A stretch of DNA of 64,000 bases, taken from positions 1,014,140 to 1,078,139 of the forward strand of contig JAWSVM010000001.1 in assembly GCA_033851915.1 (NCBI GenBank), read 5' to 3'. A program made the translations under genes and the position numbers. The notes under the pieces were generated by a model. It had not been told where the DNA came from, ran no database searches, and worked only from the letters and a program-made list of their open reading frames with translations. Below, in pieces: positions 34,226 through 43,800 of the stretch. Positions within the stretch are counted from its first letter, which is position 1. Every line of letters begins with the position of its first letter. Origin of the DNA: UBA1672 sp033851915 (lineage in GTDB: Bacteria > Pseudomonadota > Alphaproteobacteria > Micavibrionales > Micavibrionaceae).

Positions 34226-35473
34226 TTAGAAGTTCACGCCGACCTGAAACCAGATTTTTTGCGTGTCGGTGTATGGTGTGTCATCTGCATTATAATCTGC
34301 ATATTTCACAACGAAGTTAAGTTTTTCAAAGGGTTGGCCTTCGGGCAAAGTGAATGACTTCTTCACCGCCAGATCCAGTTCCGAGCCATAGTCACCAGTT
34401 TCGTTGCCATCAAACTCATGATAAACGGCAGTGATCTTTGTGCCGTCAATATACTGGCCAACATTCGAGAACTTGTAAGATGCTTTTATGTATGCATCTT
34501 CAAGGCCATTTGCAGGTGTGCTTAAGAATTTATCAGCCCAGCCATTGAACTTATGGCCTGTTGCAAGCGGGGTTTGGAACGAGTCTGTACCATCACCGCC
34601 CAAGACTTCATAGCCTGCTTGTAATGTGAAGCCGTGACCGGAAATTCCGGGAGCGATGTGGTAATATTCTTCATCGTAACTTGATGTATTATTTCCGTGA
34701 TTGCTTTGTGTTGCGGCTTCAGCTTCGTAGAAGAAAGACCAGTCATTATTAATCGCGCTCTTGCCGGTTAAGCGCACGCCATATGTCTTGGAGGATAGGG
34801 ACGGTGCCAAATCAATATCCATCCAATATCCATAGCCTGTCACTGTAAGCCAATCAGCAACGCTGTAACTGGCGTGGGCGGCGTGGGTTTCTGTGTCTAG
34901 GTCACCAAGTGGATGATCGCCGCCATTGATGCGGTTTACATTCCAGACGTAACCATATGCCAAAGCAAGGTTGGGGATGCTGGAATTTGTAATCAGGACA
35001 GAGTCAAATGTTTGGTCATTCTGACGCCAGCCAACGGTGCCGATATAACGTTGATTATCAAGGTTAATGCCTTGACGTCCGGCTGTGATCTTTGTGTTGG
35101 GTAATCCGCCCCATGAAAGCCATAACTGGTTTATTTCTGCTGTGTCAGGGTCGGCAACTGTGGGGAAGTTTGTTTTGCCGTTTACTGTGTCATTAAAGTC
35201 ATCTGCGCCGAGTGTGTGGACAAACTGTCCTTCGAACAAGGCTTGAAAATCTTTGTATTCACCTGTCTTGAAACCAATGTTCGTGCGTATCGTGGAGGCA
35301 CGTGCATCTTCTGCGATGCCATCTTGATTAACAAATTCATAGCGATAACGAACTTGACCGAAAAAATTGCCATCCGTCACAATGCTTTTTACATCGTCGC
35401 CCGCAAAGGCAGGGTTGATGGATAGAACGGCACCGGAAACTAACAGCGCTTTGATAAGTGTGGATTTATACAT
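34226..35473 (-). CDS. outer membrane beta-barrel porin
   Basis: A 415-residue protein with a signal peptide (MYKSTLIKALLVSGAVLSIN, cleavage after AFA) and a mature part of alternating beta-strands ending in Phe (WFQVGVNF), the signature for outer membrane insertion. GQVRYRYEFVNQDG and TKITAGRQGINLDNQRYIGTVGWRQN resemble the alginate-export/OprD-like porin group. The promoter carries a perfect FNR-type box 64 bases upstream and is shared with divergent moeA, so the porin is probably made under low oxygen and may let nitrate or other anions in. Substrate is inference. Confidence 0.85.
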   Translation of the reverse strand: MYKSTLIKALLVSGAVLSINPAFAGDDVKSIVTDGNFFGQVRYRYEFVNQDGIAEDARASTIRTNIGFKTGEYKDFQALFEGQFVHTLGADDFNDTVNGKTNFPTVADPDTAEINQLWLSWGGLPNTKITAGRQGINLDNQRYIGTVGWRQNDQTFDSVLITNSSIPNLALAYGYVWNVNRINGGDHPLGDLDTETHAAHASYSVADWLTVTGYGYWMDIDLAPSLSSKTYGVRLTGKSAINNDWSFFYEAEAATQSNHGNNTSSYDEEYYHIAPGISGHGFTLQAGYEVLGGDGTDSFQTPLATGHKFNGWADKFLSTPANGLEDAYIKASYKFSNVGQYIDGTKITAVYHEFDGNETGDYGSELDLAVKKSFTLPEGQPFEKLNFVVKYADYNADDTPYTDTQKIWFQVGVNF

Positions 35474-35536
35474 GAGATGTCCTTTAATTTACAAAAAACC
35501 ATGAGGAAATCTATAATGCTTATTTCCGTTGTCACC

Positions 35537-35550
35537 TTGATCTGAATCAA
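35537..35550. promoter_or_regulatory. FNR/ANR-type box, porin side
   Basis: TTGATCTGAATCAA is a perfect TTGAT-N4-ATCAA palindrome in the porin-moeA divergent promoter, 64 bases upstream of the porin start. It is the first of two such boxes in this 185-base region. Confidence 0.88.
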
Positions 35551-35586
35551 AAAAATATGAACATTTTCTAATGTTTGTAATTGCAC

Positions 35587-35600
35587 TTGATTAGTATCAA
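35587..35600. promoter_or_regulatory. FNR/ANR-type box, moeA side
   Basis: TTGATTAGTATCAA is a perfect TTGAT-N4-ATCAA palindrome 58 bases upstream of the moeA start. Its centre is exactly 50 bases from the first box, so each probably serves one of the two divergent promoters. Confidence 0.88.
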
Positions 35601-35658
35601 GGGCTTTACTGTGCAAAGTAATTTATATCAGAAGTTTGTTTAATAAAGAGGCGTGCAA

Positions 35659-36891
35659 ATGATTACATATGATGAAGCAAAATCGATTGTTGTTGCAGCG
35701 GGCAGTGCTTATGCCCTTAAGACGGAGGTGGTCGCAACGGCGGATATTGTTGGCCATGTTTGTGCAAAGGATATTGATGCGCCGATTTCGGTTCAGCCAT
35801 TTGATAATTCGGCGATGGATGGTTTTGCTGTGCGCTATGATGATGTGGTGCAGGTGGATGAGAATAGCACGGTGATGCTTAAGCGCGTGAGGGTTATTGC
35901 GGCGGGTGATCCTGTTCCTGAGGTTGGTATAAAATCCGGTGAATGCGCGCAAATCATGACGGGCGCGCCTGTTCCTGCGGGCGCGGATAGTGTCGTCCCC
36001 ATTGAGTGTGTGTCTATGGATGGTGATGTGGTTGTGTTTACACAATCGGTTACTCAAGGATCACATGTTAGAAAAGCAGGTGAAGATTTCCAAAAAGGGG
36101 AGGCTGTTCTAAAGCGTGGTGATGCTTTGGGGGCGCAACATATTATGGCGCTGGCAACGTTGGGTGTGGCTGAGGTTGAAGTGTTCAGGAAGCCGCGCGT
36201 TGCTTCTATCACGACGGGGAAAGAGTTGGTTGATGACTTGTCGAAATCATTGCAATCAGGGCAAATTTATAATTCGAATGGGCCTTATATAAAAGAGGCT
36301 CTCATCGCGTTTGGTGCGGAGGTTATCTCGTGCGGAACGGTTGCTGATGATTTGGATGTTTTTCAGGGAAAGCTAAAATGCATTATGAAGAATGACGTGG
36401 ATATTGTTATCTCTACGGGTGCGGTTTCTGCGGGGGCGTTTGATTTTGTAAAAGAAGCGCTTGAGAATATTGGCGCGGAGATTTTATTTCATAAGGTTTT
36501 GGCGCGTCCGGGGAAACCAATTTTATGTGCGAAGCTGCCTAATGGGACGTTATATTTTGGGTTGCCGGGAAACCCTGCGGCCAGCTCGGTTGGTTTGCGT
36601 TTCTTTGTGGCTGCGGCGATGCGGGCGATGCGTTTACAAGAGGTGGAAAAGCCACAATATGCCAAGCTCATGATGCCGTTTTCCAAAAAAGAAGGTTGGC
36701 GCATGTTCTTGAAGGCAAAGACCGAAAGCTGGAATGATGGCTTAATGACCGTAGATTTATTTGCGGGGCAGGCGTCTTTTATGGTCAGTCCGTTTTTGCA
36801 AATGAATTGCTGGGCGGTGGCAAAAGAGGATGACAGCGCGTTAAAGGCGGGTGATATAATCGAGATTTATCCGTTATATCCTGATGCTTGA
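35659..36891 (+). CDS. moeA: molybdopterin molybdenumtransferase MoeA
   Basis: Read from the ATG at 35659 with AAAGAGG at a normal distance; the GTG two codons earlier is too close to that site. The 410-residue enzyme inserts molybdate into adenylylated molybdopterin. Landmarks are QPFDNSAMDGFAVR (near 50), ECAQIMTGAPVPAGADSVVP (near 97), TTGKELVDD (near 188), STGAVSAGAFDFVKEAL (near 255) and FGLPGNPAASSVGLRFFV (near 302). Family members usually have VS-x-GE-x-D where this protein has VSAGAFD, a small deviation. It provides the cofactor for NarG and shares an FNR-controlled promoter region with the porin. Its last 25 bases overlap the convergent regulator gene. Confidence 0.95.
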   Translation: MITYDEAKSIVVAAGSAYALKTEVVATADIVGHVCAKDIDAPISVQPFDNSAMDGFAVRYDDVVQVDENSTVMLKRVRVIAAGDPVPEVGIKSGECAQIMTGAPVPAGADSVVPIECVSMDGDVVVFTQSVTQGSHVRKAGEDFQKGEAVLKRGDALGAQHIMALATLGVAEVEVFRKPRVASITTGKELVDDLSKSLQSGQIYNSNGPYIKEALIAFGAEVISCGTVADDLDVFQGKLKCIMKNDVDIVISTGAVSAGAFDFVKEALENIGAEILFHKVLARPGKPILCAKLPNGTLYFGLPGNPAASSVGLRFFVAAAMRAMRLQEVEKPQYAKLMMPFSKKEGWRMFLKAKTESWNDGLMTVDLFAGQASFMVSPFLQMNCWAVAKEDDSALKAGDIIEIYPLYPDA

Positions 36892-37649
36892 AGAAGCGGG
36901 CAGTCGGGGCAGTCTTCTTGTTTCGTGCTGCTACATATATGCGCCAGATCAGGGTCACAGAAATGGCAGAGGCTGAAGGAGTCTTTCATTTTGATTGTTT
37001 CCCCTTGAACATCTATGCCCATGGTTTTTATTTTTGAGAGTGTGCGCGAAAAAGTTTCAGGGGTCATGCCTAAGTGGCTGGCAATCATGGACTTTTTGAA
37101 GGGAAGCTCAAATGACAAAGAGTTGTGTTTGTTCTCAAGATGTTGTTCTAACAGGTAATACCCAACGCGTTGCACCGGTGATTTAATGGACATGCCATCA
37201 ATTTGATGGAGGGCGGATTTGTAATGTCGTGTGACGACTTTAATGATGTTTGTTGCGAATTGTGTGTCTGCCAAGACATGGGTTTTTATAAATGCACTTG
37301 GGATAAGCAGGAGTTGCGCGTCATCAATAACCTGCACATTGATTGGTGAGGGGCCGCCCATGAATATAACAGCCTCCATACAGCTATCCCCGTCCTTAAG
37401 AAGGCGAATGATAGACTCGTCGCCATCTTCATTTGTTCGTAAAGTTTTGAGGCTGCCTTTTATAATCAGGTAAAGATGTGTCGGCGTGTCGCCTTGCTGT
37501 ATTAATAAGCGTCCGGCTTCGTAGTCGTGAAGAATGGAATTCTCGAAAATGGCATGTAAAGATGCCTCGCTCAGATTTTCAAAAATCTGGGGCTTTCTGT
37601 TTGCGTGCGGGGACATGTATGTCCGTAGAATCTTATCATCTATAATCAT
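36867..37649 (-). CDS. Crp/Fnr-family regulator with C-terminal cysteine cluster
   Basis: A 260-residue regulator. Residues about 20-140 form the cyclic-nucleotide-binding-type sensor fold (EAGRLLIQQGDTPTHLYLIIKGSLK). Residues about 165-225 form the winged helix with recognition helix MTPETFSRTLSKIK. It lacks the N-terminal Cys group of FNR. Instead it ends in an extension with C228, C231, C239, C247 and C250 (C-x2-C, C, C-x2-C), which could bind an iron-sulfur cluster or zinc. I do not know a described family with this tail. It is divergent from narK with an FNR-type box between them and is a candidate oxygen, redox or nitric oxide sensor of the nitrate genes. It overlaps the moeA 3' end by 25 bases. 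Confidence 0.88.
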   Translation of the reverse strand: MIIDDKILRTYMSPHANRKPQIFENLSEASLHAIFENSILHDYEAGRLLIQQGDTPTHLYLIIKGSLKTLRTNEDGDESIIRLLKDGDSCMEAVIFMGGPSPINVQVIDDAQLLLIPSAFIKTHVLADTQFATNIIKVVTRHYKSALHQIDGMSIKSPVQRVGYYLLEQHLENKHNSLSFELPFKKSMIASHLGMTPETFSRTLSKIKTMGIDVQGETIKMKDSFSLCHFCDPDLAHICSSTKQEDCPDCPLLQASGYNG

Positions 37650-37683
37650 TAAGTGTTTATAAGCTTAACTATTTTATGACTAC

Positions 37684-37697
37684 TTGATCTCGATCAA
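37684..37697. promoter_or_regulatory. FNR/ANR-type box between the Crp/Fnr gene and narK
   Basis: TTGATCTCGATCAA is a perfect TTGAT-N4-ATCAA box 91 bases upstream of narK and 34 bases upstream of the divergent regulator start. The position suits activation of narK and possibly repression or autoregulation of the regulator. Confidence 0.9.
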
Positions 37698-37788
37698 GTT
37701 AAACACCATCACCCACATAGTAAAACCCTCGCGGTACTGAATAGAGTGTTCTAGTACCTCATCTTTATTTAAAGGGTAGGGATCTATC

Positions 37789-40728
37789 ATGGTTACGAAA
37801 ACCGATCAAACACGCGCTTTAGCGTTAAGTACAATAGCTTTCACAGTGTGTTTTGCGATTTGGACAATCTTTTCAATATTGGGAGTGCAGATCAAAGAAG
37901 ATTTGGGTTTGAGTGATACCCAGTTTGGTTTGTTGGTGGCAACGCCGGTTTTGACTGGGTCTTTAAGCCGCCTGCTCTTGGGGATATGGGCCGATCAGTA
38001 CGGTGGACGTATTGTGATGACCTTAACCATGTTGGCATCCGCCATTTCAACTTATTTACTTTCCACCGTGACAACATATGAGATGTTCTTGGTTGCGGCC
38101 CTTGGGGTTGGTCTTGCCGGTGGTGGATTTGCCGTTGGTATTGCTTATGTTTCCCAGTGGTATGAAAAAGAGAAACAGGGCACGGCCCTTGGTATTTTTG
38201 GTGTTGGTAACGTCGGTGCAGCGATTACGAACTTTGGTGCGCCTTTCTTGCTGGTTGCTTTGGGTTGGGAAGGCACTGCGCGTGCTTATGCTGTGATTTT
38301 GGCTGTGACAGCTATTTTGTTTTATCTCTTCACAAAGGATGACCCGAAGCTTGCGGAGCGTCGTAAGAACAAAGAGAAACCTCGTTCTATCAAAGAACAA
38401 ATGGAGCCATTGAAGAATATTCAAGTATGGCGTTTCTCCCTTTATTATTTCTTCGTGTTTGGTGCTTTCGTTGCGTTGGCTCTTTGGTTGCCGCGCTATT
38501 ATGTTGGTGTTTATGGGCTGGAGCTTGGCACTGCGGGTATGTTGGCGGCATGTTACGCGTTGCCTGGGTCAGTATTCCGTGCGCTTGGTGGCTGGATGTC
38601 GGATCGTTTTGGTGCGCGTACGGTTATGTACTGGACATTCGGAGCATCCATGTTGGCATGTTTCTTCCTTTCATACCCATCAACATCATACGTTGTGGAT
38701 GGTATTAATGGGCCGATTGCATTTGATATCTCAATCAGTTTGCCAGTTTTTGTGTCATTAACGGTTGTTCTTGGTTTCTTCATGTCATTGGGTAAGGCGG
38801 CGGTGTTTAAGCATATTCCGGTTTACTATCCTGATCATGTCGGGGCAGTCGGCGGTATCGTTGGTCTTGTCGGTGGTTTGGGTGGCTTTTGTCTTCCTAT
38901 CGCTTTTGGTTACATGAATGATGTGACTGGTATATGGACAAGTTGCTTTATGTTGCTGTTTGTTGTTACGTCTTTCGCACTTCTTTGGATGCATGCCTCT
39001 ATTCTTCATGCTGAGGGAAAGGTTAAGAAACCTAGATTCTTGCCCGAATTTAACCGAAGAAAAGAGAAGGTAAGCAAAGAATATCCTGAAGAACTGGAAC
39101 ATCGCCATCCTGAGGAATTCAGCCATATGGGTCTGAAAGATTGGGATCCTGAAAATGAAGAACAGTGGAATTCCTACGGTAAAAAGGTTGCGTATCGTAA
39201 CTTATGGATCTCCGTTCCTTGTTTGTTGACTGGTTTTGCTGTTTGGCTTTACTGGGGGATTATCACGGTGCAGATGCTTAATTTGGGCTTCCCGTTTGAT
39301 AAGGGTGACTTGTTCTCTCTTATGGCGATTGCGGGCTTGGCCGGTGCGACGCTTCGTATTCCTTCGACCTTCTTTATCAGACTGGCGGGGGGGCGTAACA
39401 CGATCTTCATGACAACGGCCTTGTTGATCCTGCCTGCAATTGGCGCGGGGTATGCGTTATCAGATCCGAATACACCGCTTTGGGTGTTTCAGGTTTTGGC
39501 TCTGCTCTCTGGTTTTGGTGGCGGTAACTTTGCCTCGTCAATGTCCAATATCAGCTTCTTCTTCCCGAAGAAAGTTCAGGGTTTGTCTCTTGGACTGAAT
39601 GCAGGTTTGGGTAATTTTGGTGTGACAACTATGCAAATCCTTATTCCTCTGGTTATGACGTTTGGGTTGTTCGGCGGGGATGCGATGGAGCTGCAAAGCA
39701 CCAGTGGTACATTGATTGGTAAAATCCCTGCGGGAACGGATACCTACATTCATAATGCCGGTTTTGTATGGCTTATCTTTCTTATTCCATTGTCGATTGC
39801 GGCGTGGCTGGGGATGGATAATATCCGCGCGAAACATGTGTCACCTGATCTTGGGTCACCGCCAATGGCGTTTGCCAAGATTGCGGTTATGCTTACGATT
39901 GCTCTTGGTGTTGCGGCGACTGGTCTCTGGTTGATGTTGCCGGAAAGTGCGAATGGCTCAGGCTTTGGTGTCAGTAAATATCTTGTTCTGCCTATGGTTA
40001 TTGCGGCGACGGTTATGTTGCTTAAGATGTTGCCTGGTGAGACGGGTAAAAGTCTGAAACGTCAGTATAAGATTTTCAATAATCCGCATACGTGGGTTAT
40101 GACGACTATCTACACGATGACGTTTGGATCATTCATTGGTTTCGCGGCATCCTTCCCACTGGCGATCAAAGTGATCTTTGGGTACCAGCATGTGATGGTT
40201 GACGGTGTTATGACACATGATATCGCAAATCCGAATGCGCCTAGTGCATTGATGTATGCATGGACGGGCGCATTTATCGGGGCGTTGATCCGCCCAATCG
40301 GCGGTAAAATTGCCGATAAGATGGGCGGCGCATTTGTCACTCAGATTTGTGGTGTGGTTATGGTCGTTTGTGCATTGGGTGCTGCTTATTATATGAAGGC
40401 AGCTTATATGTCAGCGACACCGGAAGAGTTCTTTGTGCCCTTCCTGATTATATTCCTTATTCTCTTTGCCGCGACAGGTATTGGTAACGGATCAACATTC
40501 CGTACAATCGCCATGGTCTTTAATAAAGAGCAAACAGGCCCTGTGCTGGGTTGGACATCTGCGGTGGCGGCTTACGGCGCGTTCATTATTCCAAAAGTGT
40601 TGGGTGAGCAGATTAAGCTGACTACACCTGAGGTCGCGCTTTATGGCTTTGCTGCATTCTACGCATTTTGTGTATTGCTGAATTGGGTGGTTTATCTCCG
40701 CCCCGGTGCGAAGTACCGAAATCCATAG
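37789..40728 (+). CDS. narK: NarK1-NarK2 fused nitrate/nitrite transporter
   Basis: A 979-residue inner-membrane protein made of two complete MFS transporters. The first (about 1-410) has FGLLVATPVLTGSLSRLLLG and FGVGNVGAAITNFGAPFL. A charged linker of about 50 residues follows (KKPRFLPEFNRRKEKVSKEY onward). The second (about 465-975) has LGLNAGLGNFGVTTMQILIP and FGGGNFASSMSNISFFFPKK. In Paracoccus the first half of such fusions acts as a proton-nitrate symporter and the second as a nitrate-nitrite exchanger. Here it precedes narGHJI, with an FNR-type box upstream, and imports nitrate for respiration. Confidence 0.96.
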   Translation: MVTKTDQTRALALSTIAFTVCFAIWTIFSILGVQIKEDLGLSDTQFGLLVATPVLTGSLSRLLLGIWADQYGGRIVMTLTMLASAISTYLLSTVTTYEMFLVAALGVGLAGGGFAVGIAYVSQWYEKEKQGTALGIFGVGNVGAAITNFGAPFLLVALGWEGTARAYAVILAVTAILFYLFTKDDPKLAERRKNKEKPRSIKEQMEPLKNIQVWRFSLYYFFVFGAFVALALWLPRYYVGVYGLELGTAGMLAACYALPGSVFRALGGWMSDRFGARTVMYWTFGASMLACFFLSYPSTSYVVDGINGPIAFDISISLPVFVSLTVVLGFFMSLGKAAVFKHIPVYYPDHVGAVGGIVGLVGGLGGFCLPIAFGYMNDVTGIWTSCFMLLFVVTSFALLWMHASILHAEGKVKKPRFLPEFNRRKEKVSKEYPEELEHRHPEEFSHMGLKDWDPENEEQWNSYGKKVAYRNLWISVPCLLTGFAVWLYWGIITVQMLNLGFPFDKGDLFSLMAIAGLAGATLRIPSTFFIRLAGGRNTIFMTTALLILPAIGAGYALSDPNTPLWVFQVLALLSGFGGGNFASSMSNISFFFPKKVQGLSLGLNAGLGNFGVTTMQILIPLVMTFGLFGGDAMELQSTSGTLIGKIPAGTDTYIHNAGFVWLIFLIPLSIAAWLGMDNIRAKHVSPDLGSPPMAFAKIAVMLTIALGVAATGLWLMLPESANGSGFGVSKYLVLPMVIAATVMLLKMLPGETGKSLKRQYKIFNNPHTWVMTTIYTMTFGSFIGFAASFPLAIKVIFGYQHVMVDGVMTHDIANPNAPSALMYAWTGAFIGALIRPIGGKIADKMGGAFVTQICGVVMVVCALGAAYYMKAAYMSATPEEFFVPFLIIFLILFAATGIGNGSTFRTIAMVFNKEQTGPVLGWTSAVAAYGAFIIPKVLGEQIKLTTPEVALYGFAAFYAFCVLLNWVVYLRPGAKYRNP

Positions 40729-40785
40729 AGTGAGAAATACAAAAACCCATAAAAAATTGGGAAAAAGATAAGAAAGCAGGCTGGC

Positions 40786-40799
40786 TTGATTCAGATCAA
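40786..40799. promoter_or_regulatory. FNR/ANR-type box upstream of narG
   Basis: TTGATTCAGATCAA is a perfect TTGAT-N4-ATCAA box lying between narK and narG, 61 bases upstream of the narG ATG. It shows that narGHJI has its own anaerobic promoter in addition to any read-through from narK. Confidence 0.9.
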
Positions 40800-40859
40800 A
40801 TGAATTTTAGTCGGCCTGTTTCATAAGTACCGTAAGAGATTAAGATCAGGAGATCCCGA

Positions 40860-43800
40860 ATGAGCTATTTTGTAGACCGCATGATGTATTTCAAGCAAAA
40901 CCGCGAGAAATTCTCGGATGGGCATGGTGTTACGACAGAAGAAAATCGTGCATGGGAAGAGGCTTACAGAAATCGCTGGGCGCATGACAAGGTTGTTCGC
41001 TCTACGCATGGTGTGAATTGTACGGGGTCTTGCTCTTGGAAAATTTATGTTAAGAACGGTTTGATTACGTGGGAAACGCAGCAAACGGATTATCCGCGCA
41101 CGCGTCCTGATCTTCCAAACCATGAGCCGCGCGGTTGTGCGCGTGGTGCGAGTTATAGCTGGTATATCTATTCAGCCAACCGTTTGAAATATCCCCTTAT
41201 TCGTAAGCGTCTGTTGAAGATGTGGCGTCAGATGAAAGAACAGTATAATGGCGATCCTGTTAAAAGCTGGGGTGCGATCCAAGCTGATCCGATTTTACGT
41301 GCGGAATACCAAAAAGTGCGCGGCCTTGGCGGCTTTGTCCGCGCTGAGTGGGATGAAGTGAACGAAATTATTGTGGCGGCAAATATTTATACGATTAAAG
41401 AATATGGGCCGGATCGCATTATGGGGTTCTCCCCAATTCCTGCGATGTCGATGGTGTCTTATGCGGCTGGCTCGCGTTATTTATCATTGCTTGGCGGCGT
41501 ATGTCTTAGCTTTTATGACTGGTATTGTGATTTACCGCCAGCTTCACCCATGACATGGGGCGAGCAAACCGACGTGCCTGAAAGTGCGGATTGGTATAAT
41601 TCGGGCTTTATTATTATGTGGGGTTCTAACGTTCCGCAAACCAGAACGCCTGATGCGCATTTCATGACCGAGGCACGGTATAAGGGCACGCAAGTTGTTA
41701 CTGTAACGCCTGATTACTCCGAAGCATCAAAGTTTGGTGATATCTGGTTGAACCCGAAACAGGGAACAGATGCGGCGATGGGCATGGCGATGGGGCATGT
41801 TATCCTTAAGGAATTTCATCTTGAAAAAACGTCAGAGTATTTCGATGAGTATTGCCGCACATATACGGACATGCCGTTTCTTGTGAAGCTGGAAGAGCGT
41901 GATGGTAAATTTGTTCCGGGGCGTATGGTTCGCGCGGCTGATTTCAAAAAGAATATGGGTGAAGAGAATAACCCTGAATGGAAGACCATTTGTTTCGATG
42001 AAAAAACAGGTGATCTTACTGTGCCAACCGGCTCTATCGGTTTTCGTTGGGGGGAAGAAGGCAAGTGGAATATTATTCCTACGGACTCAAAAAGCGGTGA
42101 AAAAATTCATCCACAAAAAACATTGCTTGGTTCTGAGGAAGATATCCTATCTGTTGGCTTCCCTTACTTTGCCAATAAAAACCAAGAACATGAGCATGGT
42201 TATTTTCCTTCGACGGATCATGATGAGATTCTATATCGCGACCTTCCGGTTAAGTATCTTGATTTAGATGGTGAGAAAACGCCCGTTGTTACGGTGTTTG
42301 ATTTACTTTGTGCGAATTACGGTATCGCGCGCGCGGGGCTTGGCAATGATAATGTGGCGACAAGCTATGATGACGATGTTCCCTTCACACCAAAATGGCA
42401 GGAGAGCGTAACAGGCGTTGCTGCGGATAAAGTGATCGAGGTTGCGCGTGAGTTTGCGGCCAATGCGGATATGACCAAGGGTAAATCCATGATCATTATC
42501 GGTGCGGCGATGAACCATTGGTATCATATGGATATGAATTATCGCGCCTGTATCAATATGCTGACTTTCTGTGGCTGTGTTGGCCAATCGGGCGGCGGTT
42601 GGGCGCATTATGTGGGGCAGGAAAAGCTGCGTCCACAAACTGGGTGGCTGCCCCTCGCGTTCGCGCTTGATTGGACACGTCCACCGCGTCAGATGAACTC
42701 AACATCATTCTTCTATGCCCATACTGATCAATGGCGTTACGAGACTTTGGGGGTTGATGAAATTCTCTCTCCAACGGCTGATAAGGAAAAATGGAAAGGT
42801 AATTTGATTGACTGTAATATTCGCTCCGAGCGTATGGGCTGGTTGCCATCTGCGCCGCAATTACAGGAAAATCCGCTTAATCTGGTGAAACAAGCCGAAG
42901 AAAAAGGCGTTGACCCTGTCGATTATGTTGTTGATCGCCTTAAAAGTGGTGATTTGCGTATGTCTTGTGAAGATCCTGACGCGCCTGAAAACTGGCCTAG
43001 AAACATGTTTATCTGGCGTTCTAATTTGCTGGGTTCGTCCGGTAAAGGGCATGAGTATTTCCTCAAGCATTTCCTTGGCACGTCACATGGTGTGCAGGGT
43101 AAAGATCTTGGCGCAGAGGGCGGCGAGAACTGTTCCGATGTTGTTTGGCATGATGAAGCGCCGATAGGTAAACTCGATCTTGTTATAACGCTTGATTTCC
43201 GTATGTCTACGACTTGTGTTTATTCGGATATTGTTTTGCCGACCGCAAGTTGGTATGAGAAAAATGATTTGAATACATCGGATATGCATCCGTTCATTCA
43301 TCCGCTATCCAAGGCGATTGATCCCGTATGGCAGAGCCGATCAGACTGGGATATCTATAAGGGTTTCGCGAAGAAATTCTCTGAACTTGCGCCGGATTAT
43401 CTGGGCGTTGAGAAAGAGATTGTTCTAACACCAATTCAACATGATACGCCGGGTGAGTTGGCACAAAATGATGTGAAGGAATGGCGCAAAGGCGAATGTG
43501 ATCTTATTCCGGGTAAAACCGCACCATCCATGAAAGTGGTGGAGCGTGATTATCCCGCAACCTATGACCGTTTTACAACGCTTGGGCCTCTTCTGGAAAA
43601 GCTGGGGAATGGCGGCAAGGGCATTGGCTGGAATACCGATCATGAAGTTGCGTTTCTTAAACAGCTTAATGGTGAAAAAGATGGACGTGCGAAAATTGAA
43701 ACGGATATCGACGCTACCGAAGTTGTCTTGACGCTTGCCCCTGAAACAAATGGTGAGGTTGCCGTTAAAGCTTGGGAAGCTTTGGGTAAATTTACAGGGC

